Source: an uncultured Lachnospiraceae bacterium
GTDB lineage: Bacteria > Bacillota > Clostridia > Lachnospirales > Anaerotignaceae
Direction: 5' to 3'
Length of the DNA: 12,214 nucleotides
Assembly (NCBI GenBank): GCA_944384285.1
Contig: CALWSX010000116.1
Location: 1 to 12,214 of the forward strand
A program made the position numbers and the translations under genes. Below, piece after piece: positions 1 through 7,238 of the stretch (positions are counted from its first letter, which is position 1; each line of letters starts with the position of its first letter). The notes beneath the pieces are model-generated. The model had not been told where the DNA came from, searched no databases, and was given only the letters and a program-made list of their open reading frames with translations.

Positions 1-893
1 TGTTGAGCTACCATCATAGTCTTTTGAGCAGAGAGGTTAAGCTGTTTACTTGCTTCCTGCTGAAGTGTACTTGTTGTAAAAGGGGCAGGTGGATTTTTTG
101 ACTTTTCGCTTTTTATAATAGATGAAACGACAAAAGGATTTTTTAAAATATAATCTTTTATATCATTACATTCATCTTCTGATCTTATTTCCTGCTTTTT
201 ATCATTTTCTCCATAAAACTTCACTACAAAATTTTTACCTTTTGAAGTTTTAAGTTCTGTATCCAAAGTCCAGTATTCTTCAGGTATAAAACTATTAATT
301 TCTTCTTCCTTATCACAAATAAGTTTAAGAGCAACTGACTGAACACGTCCACCACTTAAACCGCTTTTTACTTTTTCCCACAAAAGACTGCTTAAAGAAT
401 AACCAACAATTCTGTCAATTATACGTCGTGCCTGCTGTGCATTTACAAGTTTCATGTCTATGTCTCTTGCTTCTTTTATGGATTTTTTAACTGCATTTTT
501 AGTAATTTCATTAAATGTAATTCTGCTAAAATTTTTATCTTCCAAATTTAAAGCATGATAAAGATGATAGCTTATTGCTTCTCCTTCACGGTCAGGGTCA
601 GTTGCAAGATAAATTTTATCTGCTTTTTTAACTTCTGATCTTAAAGTTGCAAGAAGCTCACCTTTTCCTCTTATAGTAATATATTTAGGTTCAAAATCAT
701 TTTCAATATCTATTCCAAGCTGACTCTTAGGTAAATCCCTAACATGTCCCATAGAAGCTTCTATTACATAATTGGGTCCTAAAAACTTTTTTATTGTTTT
801 AGCTTTTGCGGGTGATTCAACTATAATTAAATTTTTCTTTTTTACTTCTTTTTTAGTTTCTTTTTTTGTGTCTTTTTTTACAGTATTAGCCAT
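1..893 (-). CDS. topA: DNA topoisomerase I, N-terminal part (cut by window edge)
   Basis: Type IA topoisomerase that relaxes negatively supercoiled DNA by single-strand passage. The 297 codons visible start with a Lys-rich tail (KKDTKKETKKEVKKK), then the Toprim domain with LIIVESPAKAKTIKKFLG (about residues 22-39) and the metal-binding motif DPDREGEA, followed by NAQQARRIIDRIVGY and SGLSGGRVQSVALK, all typical of TopA. The frame runs off the left edge shortly before the expected catalytic tyrosine (LITYMRTDS-type motif), so the active site and the zinc fingers are not in view. I chose ATG at 893 because AAGGA lies 8 nt upstream; in-frame ATGs at 899 and 902 sit too close to it. The gene begins 11 nt after the dprA stop, so both are probably cotranscribed. 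The 20-residue basic tail before Toprim is longer than in most relatives. Identity is certain; the 3' end is missing. Confidence 0.96.
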   Translation of the reverse strand, partial: MANTVKKDTKKETKKEVKKKNLIIVESPAKAKTIKKFLGPNYVIEASMGHVRDLPKSQLGIDIENDFEPKYITIRGKGELLATLRSEVKKADKIYLATDPDREGEAISYHLYHALNLEDKNFSRITFNEITKNAVKKSIKEARDIDMKLVNAQQARRIIDRIVGYSLSSLLWEKVKSGLSGGRVQSVALKLICDKEEEINSFIPEEYWTLDTELKTSKGKNFVVKFYGENDKKQEIRSEDECNDIKDYILKNPFVVSSIIKSEKSKNPPAPFTTSTLQQEASKQLNLSAQKTMMVAQ

Positions 894-904
894 TTTCATC
901 ATCC

Positions 905-2032
905 TTACAGTGATTTTATATATCTGTCTCCAGGTAATTTGGTTATAAATCCTTTGATTTCAAGAATTGTAAGAATATAAGACAAATCTTTTACATCTAT
1001 TTTTGTTTTTTCTTCAATTTCATATTCTGGTATAGGTTCTAAGCTCATAAGACTATACACTTCTTTTTCTTTTTCGTCAAGAAGTAAATAATCTCCATTA
1101 TTTTCTTTTGATGTAAATTTATCTATATATTCCTTTTTTTCTACCGCAGTATATTCTATTCCCATTTCATATAAAATATCCTTTATATCATTTATATTTG
1201 ATACAACTCCGGCCCCTTCTTTTATAAGTTTGTTTGTTCCTTCGCTTAAAATACTGGTAATATTTCCAGGAACAGCAAATACATCTCTTCCTTCATGAAG
1301 TGCATTTTCAACTGTTATAATTGATCCACTTTTTAAAGAAGCTTCTACAACTATAACAGCTTTACATAAACCACTTATAATTCGGTTTCTTTTAGGAAAA
1401 TTAGCAGGATATGGAGGAGTTCCCAAAGGATATTCCGATATTACACATCCTCTTTCTATAATTTTATTCATAAGATTTTCATTTTCAGGAGGATAACAAA
1501 CATCTATACCAGATCCTAAAACAGCAATAGTATTACCATTTCCTTTTAATGCTCCCATATGCGCAAAAGAATCTATTCCTCTTGCCATTCCACTTACAAC
1601 AACTATATTATTGTCTGATAAAGATTTAGAAATTTTTGTTGCTGCAATTTCCCCATATTCAGAACATCTTCTTGATCCTATAACAGCAATTTTATCTATA
1701 TCATCATTTATCATATTCCCTTTTACATAAAGTGCTAAAGGCGGATCTTCAATAATCTTTAATAGATACGGATATTTATCATTTTCTATTGAAATATATT
1801 CAATATTATTACTTTCAATTTTTTTAATAATGGCTTCTAATTTATCCAAATCCTTTGAATTTAAAAGTTTTGAAATAGAAGCATCTCCAAAACCTTTTAC
1901 TTCTTTTAATTGTTTTTTAGAGGCATTAAAAATATTTTCTGCTGTTTTAAAATGGTCCAGCAGAATTTTTATAAAAGATAATTTAAGCCCTGTCAATTCT
2001 TTTAGCCAAAGCATATAATAATCTTTTTTCAT
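905..2032 (-). CDS. dprA: DNA-processing protein DprA/Smf
   Basis: Cytoplasmic protein that binds incoming single-stranded DNA and loads RecA during natural transformation; it is widespread in Firmicutes not known to be competent. The 375 residues show an N-terminal helix-hairpin-helix region (KEVKGFGDASISKLL, about 43-57) and the Rossmann-like DprA core: IAVIGSRRCSEYGE (115-128), VVVSGMARGIDSFAH (144-158), VLGSGIDVCYPPEN (171-184), FPKRNRIISGL (212-222) and SGSIITVENALHEGRDVFAVPGN (ending at 257). A C-terminal winged-helix-like region follows (about 320-375). Length is normal for a DprA with the extra C-terminal domain. ATG at 2032 has a run of five G at 2041-2045 on the coding strand as ribosome binding site. 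It lies 24 nt after map and 11 nt before topA; dprA-topA is a common neighbourhood. No frameshift or missing motif seen. Confidence 0.96.
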   Translation of the reverse strand: MKKDYYMLWLKELTGLKLSFIKILLDHFKTAENIFNASKKQLKEVKGFGDASISKLLNSKDLDKLEAIIKKIESNNIEYISIENDKYPYLLKIIEDPPLALYVKGNMINDDIDKIAVIGSRRCSEYGEIAATKISKSLSDNNIVVVSGMARGIDSFAHMGALKGNGNTIAVLGSGIDVCYPPENENLMNKIIERGCVISEYPLGTPPYPANFPKRNRIISGLCKAVIVVEASLKSGSIITVENALHEGRDVFAVPGNITSILSEGTNKLIKEGAGVVSNINDIKDILYEMGIEYTAVEKKEYIDKFTSKENNGDYLLLDEKEKEVYSLMSLEPIPEYEIEEKTKIDVKDLSYILTILEIKGFITKLPGDRYIKSL

Positions 2033-2056
2033 TTTTTAATCCCCCTTTTTTATTAA

Positions 2057-2938
2057 TTAGTGGGTAAGAATTTCTATACCATCTTCAAGAACAGCAAGTG
2101 TAACTTCAAATTGTGCAGAAGGCATACCGTCCACTGTATAAACAGTCCACCCATTTTTTTCATCAACATAAAATTCTTCTTTACCCATATTTATCATAGG
2201 TTCAACAGTAAATACCATTCCTGGTGCAAGTAACATTCCTGTTCCCTCTTTACCAACATGACATACATAAGGGTCCTCATGGAATTTTATTCCTACACCA
2301 TGGCCGCCTATATCTCTTACAACAACATAACCATGTTTTTTTGCATGAGTATTTATAGCATCACCAATATCTCCAAGTCTTCCCCAAGGTTTTACGGCTT
2401 TAACACCGAGCTCAAAACATTCTTTTACAACTTCTACAAACTTTTTAACCTCAGGTTTAACGTTTCCAAGCATAAACATTCTTGAAGCATCTGCATAATA
2501 ACCGTTATATATTGTTGTAATATCAACATTAATAATGTCGCCATCAGCAAGTATAACATTTTTATCAGGTATACCGTGACATATTTCATCATTTAAAGAT
2601 GTGCATAAACTTTTTGGGAAACCTTCATAATTAAGTGTTGCAGGTATCCCTCCACGTTCTGTAATAAAGTTATGAACCATTGTATTTATGTCTTCTGTTG
2701 ACATTCCTATTTTTATTTCTCTTTCAACCAAATCAAGAGCGGCTGTATTTATCAATCCAGCTTCTCTAATACCATCTATTTGTTCTTTTGTTTTTATCAT
2801 ATCTCTTCTTGGCACAGGAACGCCGTGTTTTTTATAATCTGCAATTTTCTGATCAAAACTTTCGTGACAATTTTTATATTTTAAACCACTTTTGCACCAA
2901 CAAGGGTCATTTCTACCAATTTTATGTGTATTAAACAA
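2057..2938 (-). CDS. map: Methionine aminopeptidase, type I, with SEC-C zinc motif
   Basis: Removes the initiator methionine from new proteins using two metal ions. Counting from the TTG at 2938, the N-terminus carries a SEC-C motif (KIGRNDPCWCKSGLKYKNCH; Cys13, Cys15, Cys24, His25) that probably binds zinc and may help ribosome docking, as in other MetAPs with this extension. The peptidase fold has all five metal ligands: Asp139 (IINVDIT), Asp150 (YYADASR), His213 (GGHGVGI), Glu246 (TVEPMI) and Glu278 (QFEVTLAV), plus substrate His121 (EICHGIP). Start choice: GGAG at 2948-2951 is 9 nt from TTG 2938 but abuts ATG 2947, and lies inside the reading frame if TTG 2953 is used; the three starts differ by only five residues. 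A sigma-A-like promoter lies just upstream. It is followed 24 nt later by dprA, so it is probably the first gene of map-dprA-topA. Confidence 0.95.
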   Translation of the reverse strand: MFNTHKIGRNDPCWCKSGLKYKNCHESFDQKIADYKKHGVPVPRRDMIKTKEQIDGIREAGLINTAALDLVEREIKIGMSTEDINTMVHNFITERGGIPATLNYEGFPKSLCTSLNDEICHGIPDKNVILADGDIINVDITTIYNGYYADASRMFMLGNVKPEVKKFVEVVKECFELGVKAVKPWGRLGDIGDAINTHAKKHGYVVVRDIGGHGVGIKFHEDPYVCHVGKEGTGMLLAPGMVFTVEPMINMGKEEFYVDEKNGWTVYTVDGMPSAQFEVTLAVLEDGIEILTH

Positions 2939-2983
2939 GATTATCATCTCCAAATTATTCTATTTTAAGATTTACAATTATCA

Positions 2984-3012
2984 ATTATATATTACTTTTT
3001 AATTTATTACAA
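2984..3012 (-). promoter_or_regulatory. Putative sigma-A promoter for map-dprA-topA
   Basis: On the minus strand there is TTGTAA (3012-3007) and a perfect TATAAT (2989-2984), separated by 17 bp. The predicted start near 2977 gives a leader of roughly 30-40 nt before map. The -10 element is ideal but the -35 matches only partly, and the region is very AT-rich, so chance is possible. Confidence 0.5.
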
Positions 3013-3072
3013 TAAAAAATCTTTTGTAAAAACAATTTTTTAAAAAAATATTTACATTATATATATTAAAAA

Positions 3073-3606
3073 TCAAACTACAAAGTATACAAAAAGAGTG
3101 TTAAAAAAACAAATAAATATACTTATGCCTAAAAACAAAATATATTTTTTAATACGGTTATTTTTAGTTTTATTAAAATAATTTCTTTCCGTTTTATACA
3201 AAACGCATATATATGTAAAAATCACATACAGGGGTATTATTAAAAAATATTTTGTAAACAAGTTTGTTACACAATATTTTATACATTCATAAATTGATAA
3301 ATTGTTTATAACATACGGTCTTAAAGAAACTGAAAAAGAAACACCTAAGAGAAAACTTTTTATAAAAATTGAACTTAAGCAAATATATCTGCTGTAAACA
3401 GAAAAACCCGCCAAAAATACAATTAATAAAAAATTTATGTAATCATAAAAAATATTAAATAAGGCAGTATTATCATTTTTTTCAATTATATATTCTATTA
3501 AAAATCCGTCCCGTGTTATAAAATTAGGATAATTTAATCCTAAAATTAAACCTAAAAAAGTTAACATGACGATATAATAAAAATATTTTATATTTTTGTT
3601 TCTCAT
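3073..3606 (-). CDS. Small multi-pass membrane protein, SpoIIM-like
   Basis: A 177-residue very hydrophobic protein. It has a first membrane segment near residues 9-27 (YIVMLTFLGLILGL), a polar stretch of about 30 residues, a long hydrophobic block (YINFLLIVFLAGFSVYSRYICL, then FIKSFLLGVSFSVSL), another segment (KYFLIIPLYVIFTYICVLY) and a last one at the C-terminus after a basic stretch (KTKNNRIKKY). The order of segments, the FIKSFLLGVSFS block and the IIP motif resemble SpoIIM, a forespore-engulfment protein of the DMP complex, but similarity is by topology and a few residues only. ATG at 3606 is chosen because GGGGG lies 6 nt upstream; the frame stays open 13 codons further up without a ribosome binding site. 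It is probably monocistronic: no partner upstream, and the map promoter lies downstream. Alternative: an unrelated clostridial membrane protein. No catalytic motif seen. Confidence 0.7.
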   Translation of the reverse strand: MRNKNIKYFYYIVMLTFLGLILGLNYPNFITRDGFLIEYIIEKNDNTALFNIFYDYINFLLIVFLAGFSVYSRYICLSSIFIKSFLLGVSFSVSLRPYVINNLSIYECIKYCVTNLFTKYFLIIPLYVIFTYICVLYKTERNYFNKTKNNRIKKYILFLGISIFICFFNTLFVYFVV

Positions 3607-3820
3607 TTGATTCCCCCTTGTCTTGATAATATATTTTAAACACATAAAATATAATAAATGCTTAAATATTAAAATATTTTTTAAATTCTTTATTTTGAGA
3701 TTTAGACAAATTTTTTTAAAATAATTAATTATATATAATTTTATATGTGATTTTTACAAAGTATTTGATATAATTAAAATATATTTTAAAGCTAAAGATG
3801 CAAAGGATAGGTGAATTTAT
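3607..3820. other. AT-rich divergent intergenic region
   Basis: This gap separates the minus-strand membrane protein gene from the plus-strand reductase gene and should carry the promoters of both. Only the reductase promoter (3766-3774) can be proposed. No hairpin terminator, tRNA or credible small gene is visible; most of it is A/T runs. Confidence 0.6.
3766..3774 (+). promoter_or_regulatory. Extended -10 promoter for the CoA-disulfide reductase gene
   Basis: TGATATAAT is a perfect extended -10 (TG, one base, TATAAT) 46 nt before the start codon. No good -35 lies 17 bp upstream (TGTGAT at 3746-3751), as is tolerated for extended -10 promoters. TGTGATTTTTACA just upstream (3746-3758) is a weak inverted repeat overlapping the -35 area. 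Confidence 0.55.
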
Positions 3821-5503
3821 ATGGGAAAAAAAATATTGATTGTCGGCGGTGTTGCCGGAGGAGCTACTGTTGCTGCAAGAGCAAGAAGACTTGATGAACA
3901 GGCTGAAATTATAATGTTTGAAAAAGGACCTCATGTATCTTTTTCCAACTGTGCATTGCCATACTACCTTAGTGGCGTTGTTGATAACAGCAACCGATTA
4001 CTAATGATGAACCCTACCAAATTCAAAGTACAATATAATATAGATGCAAGAGTAGAACAAGAAGTAATTAAAATTGATCGTGAAAATAAAAAAGTGTCTG
4101 TAAAAAAATTACAAACAGGCGAAATATATGAAGAAAGTTATGATAAACTTGTTCTTTCTCCAGGTGCAGATCCTATATTCCCAAAAGATGTTCCGGGAGC
4201 AGACAAAAGACAAATTTTTACAGTAAGAAATGTTGTAGACATTGTTTCAATAAAAGAATATATTGACAACAACAATATTAATAAAATAACTGTTGTAGGT
4301 GGCGGCTTTATTGGCATAGAAGTAGCTGAAAATCTTGCAATTTCAGGAAAACAGGTTACTATTATACAATCACAAAACCAGGTTATGGGACCTTTTGATT
4401 ATGACATGGCACAGCTTCTTCATAAAGAAATATCAGATAATAAAATTAATCTTATTTTAAATAATAAAGTATGCGAAATTTTTGAAGACAAAGTTAAATT
4501 AACATCAGGTATTGAAGTGGAAACAGAAATGCTTATTTATGCAATAGGTGTTTTCCCTAATACAGAACTTGCTGTTTCTGCGGGACTTGAAATAGGACAA
4601 ACCGGAGGTATAAAAGTTAATTATAATTATCAAACAAACGATCCTGACATCTATGCTGTCGGAGATGCAATAGAGGTATTTAACGAACTTACACACTCTC
4701 CTGCAAGACTTCCTTTGGCCGGACCTGCACAAAGACAGGCAAGAATTGTTGCTGACCATATTTATAACATCACAAATAACAGAACTGGCGTTATAGGTTC
4801 TTCTGTAATAAAAATATTTAATCTTAATGCTGCTTCTACAGGACTTAATGAAAGAGCTGCAAAAGCCGCAAATATTCCTTATCAATTTGTTTATATAATT
4901 GCTCCTGATAAAGTAAGTATAATGCCAGACAATTCTATGATACATTTTAAACTTCTTTTTGAATACCCTACTGGAAGAATTTTGGGTGCTCAAGCTATAG
5001 GTAAAGGAAATGTTGATAAAAGAATAGACGTAATTGCAACTATGATTACTATGGGCGGTACACTTTTTGACCTTAAAGAACTTGAACTTTGTTATTCACC
5101 TATTTATAGTACCGCAAGAGATGTCGTTAATATTGCCGCTTTAGTCGGACTTAATGTACTTCAGGGTAAATTTAAAGAAGTTCCTGTTTATGCTGCACGC
5201 AAACTTGTTGAAGAAAACGAATTTATACTTGATGTTAGGGAAGAAATTGAATATATGATGTCCCACATTAAAAATTCTGTAAATTTACCTCTTTCCGAGC
5301 TTAGACAACGTGCAAATGAACTTCCTAAAGATAAAACTATTTATGTATATTGCCAAACTGGAAAAAGAAGTTATAACGCATGTATGGCTTTACAAGGTTT
5401 AGGTTTTGATAATGTTGTTAATATTGCAGGTTCATTTATGGGAATATATTTATACGAATACTATAATAGTAAAATTTTAGGCAGAGAAAGTATTTTTGAA
5501 TAA
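3821..5503 (+). CDS. CoA-disulfide/persulfide reductase with C-terminal rhodanese domain
   Basis: Flavoprotein of the pyridine nucleotide-disulfide oxidoreductase class, 560 residues. The N-terminal FAD-binding motif ILIVGGVAGGATVAARARR (5-23) leads to the single redox cysteine Cys44 in SFSNCALPYYLSG, the hallmark of CoA-disulfide reductases. An NAD(P)H-binding motif follows (VVGGGFIGIEVAE, 158-170), then the second FAD motif DIYAVGDAIEV (276-286) and the dimer domain with YSPIYSTARDVVNIA (425-439). From about 455 a rhodanese domain begins (FILDVREEIEY) with Cys511 in the loop YCQTGKRS. Fusions of this kind (CoADR-RHD, Npsr) reduce CoA disulfide, CoA persulfide or polysulfide with NAD(P)H, so the role is probably thiol or sulfane-sulfur homeostasis; the exact substrate cannot be told from sequence. 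AGGTG at 3809-3813 is 7 nt before ATG. It stands alone behind its own promoter; spoIVB starts 116 nt later without a clear terminator between. Confidence 0.93.
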   Translation: MGKKILIVGGVAGGATVAARARRLDEQAEIIMFEKGPHVSFSNCALPYYLSGVVDNSNRLLMMNPTKFKVQYNIDARVEQEVIKIDRENKKVSVKKLQTGEIYEESYDKLVLSPGADPIFPKDVPGADKRQIFTVRNVVDIVSIKEYIDNNNINKITVVGGGFIGIEVAENLAISGKQVTIIQSQNQVMGPFDYDMAQLLHKEISDNKINLILNNKVCEIFEDKVKLTSGIEVETEMLIYAIGVFPNTELAVSAGLEIGQTGGIKVNYNYQTNDPDIYAVGDAIEVFNELTHSPARLPLAGPAQRQARIVADHIYNITNNRTGVIGSSVIKIFNLNAASTGLNERAAKAANIPYQFVYIIAPDKVSIMPDNSMIHFKLLFEYPTGRILGAQAIGKGNVDKRIDVIATMITMGGTLFDLKELELCYSPIYSTARDVVNIAALVGLNVLQGKFKEVPVYAARKLVEENEFILDVREEIEYMMSHIKNSVNLPLSELRQRANELPKDKTIYVYCQTGKRSYNACMALQGLGFDNVVNIAGSFMGIYLYEYYNSKILGRESIFE

Positions 5504-5510
5504 AATTTTT

Positions 5511-5623
5511 ACACTTTCCTTTTAAAAATAATAACATTTTTTCTATACTCTTTATGTATAAAAAAACGTCTTAGGGAAAAATTATTCTTATTGATATGTT
5601 ATAAAAAAACGAAAGGAAAGTGT
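5511..5623 (+). promoter_or_regulatory. 12-bp inverted repeat able to mask the spoIVB start
   Basis: ACACTTTCCTTT (5511-5522) is the exact reverse complement of AAAGGAAAGTGT (5612-5623). The second arm contains the ribosome binding site AAAGGA and the putative GTG start of spoIVB; the first arm lies 8 nt after the stop of the preceding gene. A smaller hairpin (TATAC 5544-5548 with GTATA 5556-5560, extended by T/A pairs) sits in the 89-nt loop and would bring the arms together. A transcript reading through from upstream would hold both arms; one starting inside the loop would lack the masking arm. Function is inferred. Confidence 0.5.
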
Positions 5624-6894
5624 TTCGCTTGAAATATAGAATAAGGAATTGGATTGTTTTTTTATTTTCTTTTTTATTTTGTATTATTTTTATTTCATTT
5701 GCTTTAATTTATTCAATACCCTCAAATATAAGTTTTATTGATGGTAAAGAACAAAAATTTGATATTCTATTTCCTATTACCGCAGAAATAGAAACCGAAA
5801 ATGTTGCAGCTGTTAATGTTAATAATAAACCAGTAGAAAATAATATAAAAGTTACACTTGATAATTCTGTTTCTGTTAAAATAAATGGTACTGGAAACGG
5901 AAATGTTACATTATCTGCTTTTGGTGTTCCTATAAAAAAAGTAAATATTTCCTCTATCCCAGATAAAACGCTTATACCCGGAGGCAAAATGGTAGGTATT
6001 AGCGTTACATCAAGAGGACTTATAGTTTTAGGTACAGGAAATGTTGTTGACATTTCAGGAAATGAAAAAAGTCCTTGTGAAGGTATTTTAAAATCTGGTG
6101 ACCTTATTCTATCTGCTAATCAGAAAAAAATGAATAAAAAAGAGGATTTAATAAATCTTTTATCAAGTGAAGGTAATAAACATCTTAATCTTGTTATTCA
6201 AAGAAACGATACTGTTATAAACGAAACTATTGTTCCTGTTCTTTGTGAAGATAATGTTTATAAATTGGGAGCTTGGGTTCGTGACAGTACACAAGGTATT
6301 GGTACTCTTACCTATGTTGATGAAAAAACCTATTCTTTCGGTGCATTGGGCCATGGTATATATGATGTAGATACTGGCGGATTAATAATTGTTAACGACG
6401 GAATTGTCACAAATGCAAATCCTCAAGGAATTCTTAAAGGTGAAAAAGGAAGCCCTGGTGAAATTCTCGGAAAACTTGACAAAAAAGATATATACGGAGA
6501 AGTTTATAAAAATAGTAATACGGGCGTTTATGGAAAGTTAAACTCACATGCTCTTTCTGAAATTGACACTCAAAGTTATAAAATTGCATTAAAAAATGAG
6601 GTTACAGAAGGAGAAGCTTATCTTTTAACCGATATTGTTACTGGAAAAGTTGAAAAATACAAAATTAATATTTCAAACTTTTCATTAAGTGATAAAAAAC
6701 CGGATAAAAGTATGGTTGTAGAAATTACAGACAAACGACTTCTTGATAAAACCGGCGGTATTGTACAAGGTATGAGTGGATCTCCTATTGTTAGAGACGA
6801 TAAATTTATAGGTGCTTTAACACACGTTTTTGTAAACGATCCAACCAAAGGTTATGGAATTTTTATTGAAAATATGATGAATTCAGCTGAGTAA
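5620..6894 (+). CDS. spoIVB: SpoIVB serine peptidase (sporulation sigma-K checkpoint)
   Basis: Protease of family S55, made in the forespore and secreted into the intermembrane space, where it cleaves SpoIVFA and so releases SpoIVFB to process pro-sigma-K. The 424 residues begin with a basic stretch and one membrane anchor (about 11-32). A PDZ-like region follows (about 120-205, VGISVTSRGLIVLGTG and GILKSGDLILSANQ), then the peptidase domain from GAWVRDSTQGIGTLTYVD. Catalytic candidates are His245 (GALGHGIYD), Asp371 (EITDKRLL) and Ser386 (VQGMSGSPI), in the family's order and spacing. Length is usual. Start: GTG 5620 is only 2 nt from the AAAGGA site, while TTG 5629 is 11 nt away, so either may be used; the difference is three residues. 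A strong terminator follows directly. Expression would normally be by sigma-F/G, but I could not find a convincing such promoter. Confidence 0.95.
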   Translation: MFRLKYRIRNWIVFLFSFLFCIIFISFALIYSIPSNISFIDGKEQKFDILFPITAEIETENVAAVNVNNKPVENNIKVTLDNSVSVKINGTGNGNVTLSAFGVPIKKVNISSIPDKTLIPGGKMVGISVTSRGLIVLGTGNVVDISGNEKSPCEGILKSGDLILSANQKKMNKKEDLINLLSSEGNKHLNLVIQRNDTVINETIVPVLCEDNVYKLGAWVRDSTQGIGTLTYVDEKTYSFGALGHGIYDVDTGGLIIVNDGIVTNANPQGILKGEKGSPGEILGKLDKKDIYGEVYKNSNTGVYGKLNSHALSEIDTQSYKIALKNEVTEGEAYLLTDIVTGKVEKYKINISNFSLSDKKPDKSMVVEITDKRLLDKTGGIVQGMSGSPIVRDDKFIGALTHVFVNDPTKGYGIFIENMMNSAE

Positions 6895-6895
6895 A

Positions 6896-6930
6896 AAACA
6901 CAGGTGCTGTTTGCACCTGTGTTTCTTGTT
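6896..6930 (+). terminator. Rho-independent terminator after spoIVB
   Basis: A perfect 12-bp stem (6896-6907 with 6913-6924, core CACAGGTGC/GCACCTGTG) with a 5-nt loop is followed by TTTCTTGTTT. It starts 2 nt after the spoIVB stop codon. The A-run on the left arm means it could also work weakly on the other strand. Confidence 0.92.
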
Positions 6931-6957
6931 TACTAAATAGTTTAAATATGATATAAT
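6929..6957 (+). promoter_or_regulatory. Possible upstream promoter (P1) of the infC operon
   Basis: TTTACT (6929-6934) and TATAAT (6952-6957) are 17 bp apart, with the extended -10 TG at 6949-6950. The -35 box overlaps the tail of the spoIVB terminator. A transcript from here would run through the main infC promoter into the leader. AT-rich surroundings make chance possible. Confidence 0.4.
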
Positions 6958-7041
6958 ATTAAAATAGGTTTATTGTTTTGAGCCTAAGTTTGTAAATATA
7001 TGAAAACGTATATATATTTATAAAAATTATTAATAAACTTA

Positions 7042-7070
7042 TTGACAAAACTTTTATAAAATGATATACT
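7042..7070 (+). promoter_or_regulatory. Main sigma-A promoter of infC-rpmI-rplT
   Basis: A perfect TTGACA (7042-7047) and TATACT (7065-7070) are separated by exactly 17 bp, with the extended -10 TG at 7062-7063. The predicted start near 7077 gives a leader of about 160 nt before infC. This is the strongest promoter in the window, as fits a translation operon. Confidence 0.88.
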
Positions 7071-7084
7071 TTTTTAGTATTTGA

Positions 7085-7215
7085 AACAAGTAGAAGTATC
7101 CACTTCTCACCTTACTGCAAGGGCAGCTAGGGTTAATACTTTTTGGCGGTGCAATATTTCTGCGCTCTCATTGTGTATTTTAGTGGATAGTCTTCTATCC
7201 ACTTATTTTTTTATT
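7085..7215 (+). ncRNA. L20-type leader with transcription attenuator
   Basis: Cis-regulatory 5' leader of infC-rpmI-rplT, matching in position and general form the Firmicute L20 leader. In that system ribosomal protein L20 binds the leader and promotes early termination. A 5' hairpin (AGAAGT 7092-7097 with ACTTCT 7102-7107) is followed by a structured middle (CTGC/GCAG stem and CTAGGGTTAATAC) and a 9-bp terminator stem (AGTGGATAG 7182-7190 with CTATCCACT 7195-7203) leading into a T-rich tail. TATCCACTT occurs both at 7097-7105 and 7196-7204, so the early copy can take AGTGGATA away from the terminator: an antiterminator. The structure was read by eye; the family call rests mainly on context. 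Confidence 0.8.
7182..7215 (+). terminator. Attenuator terminator in the infC leader
   Basis: A perfect 9-bp stem (7182-7190 with 7195-7203) and loop TCTT are followed by TATTTTTTTAT. It ends about 8 nt before the infC ribosome binding site, so it must be conditional. Confidence 0.85.
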
Positions 7216-7238
7216 TATGTTATAGGAGGTGCTCGGCT

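Larger units (their letters stand above)
6895..7238 (+). other. Gene-free stretch: terminator, promoters and infC leader
   Basis: This 344-base stretch has no credible protein gene. In order it holds the spoIVB terminator, a weak promoter (6929-6957), about 80 bases of very AT-rich DNA, a consensus promoter (7042-7070), the L20-type leader with its attenuator, and the infC ribosome binding site. TAGGTTTATT (6965-6974) can pair with AATAAACTTA (7032-7041) with one G-U pair, of unknown meaning. Confidence 0.7.

Noticed and set aside
3013..3072. Terminator after the SpoIIM-like gene
   Set aside because: Only a 4-bp TTGT/ACAA stem among A and T runs; too weak to call.
3744..3762. Rex or Crp/Fnr operator before the reductase gene
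   Set aside because: TGTGATTTTTACA has only partial symmetry and misses key positions of both consensus sites; kept only as a weak inverted repeat.
4505..4993. Long minus-strand open frame inside the reductase gene
   Set aside because: It is antisense to a well-supported gene; its composition (runs of Ser, Cys, Ile, Tyr) is that of a shadow frame.
5556..5611. Sigma-G type promoter before spoIVB
   Set aside because: GTATA boxes exist but nothing close to CATnnTA follows at the right distance; the nearby TGTTATAAA would start too close to the ribosome binding site to be convincing.
5557..5611. Direct repeat TATAAAAAAACG (5557-5568 and 5600-5611)
   Set aside because: Mostly an A-run in AT-rich DNA; two copies are not enough to claim a function.
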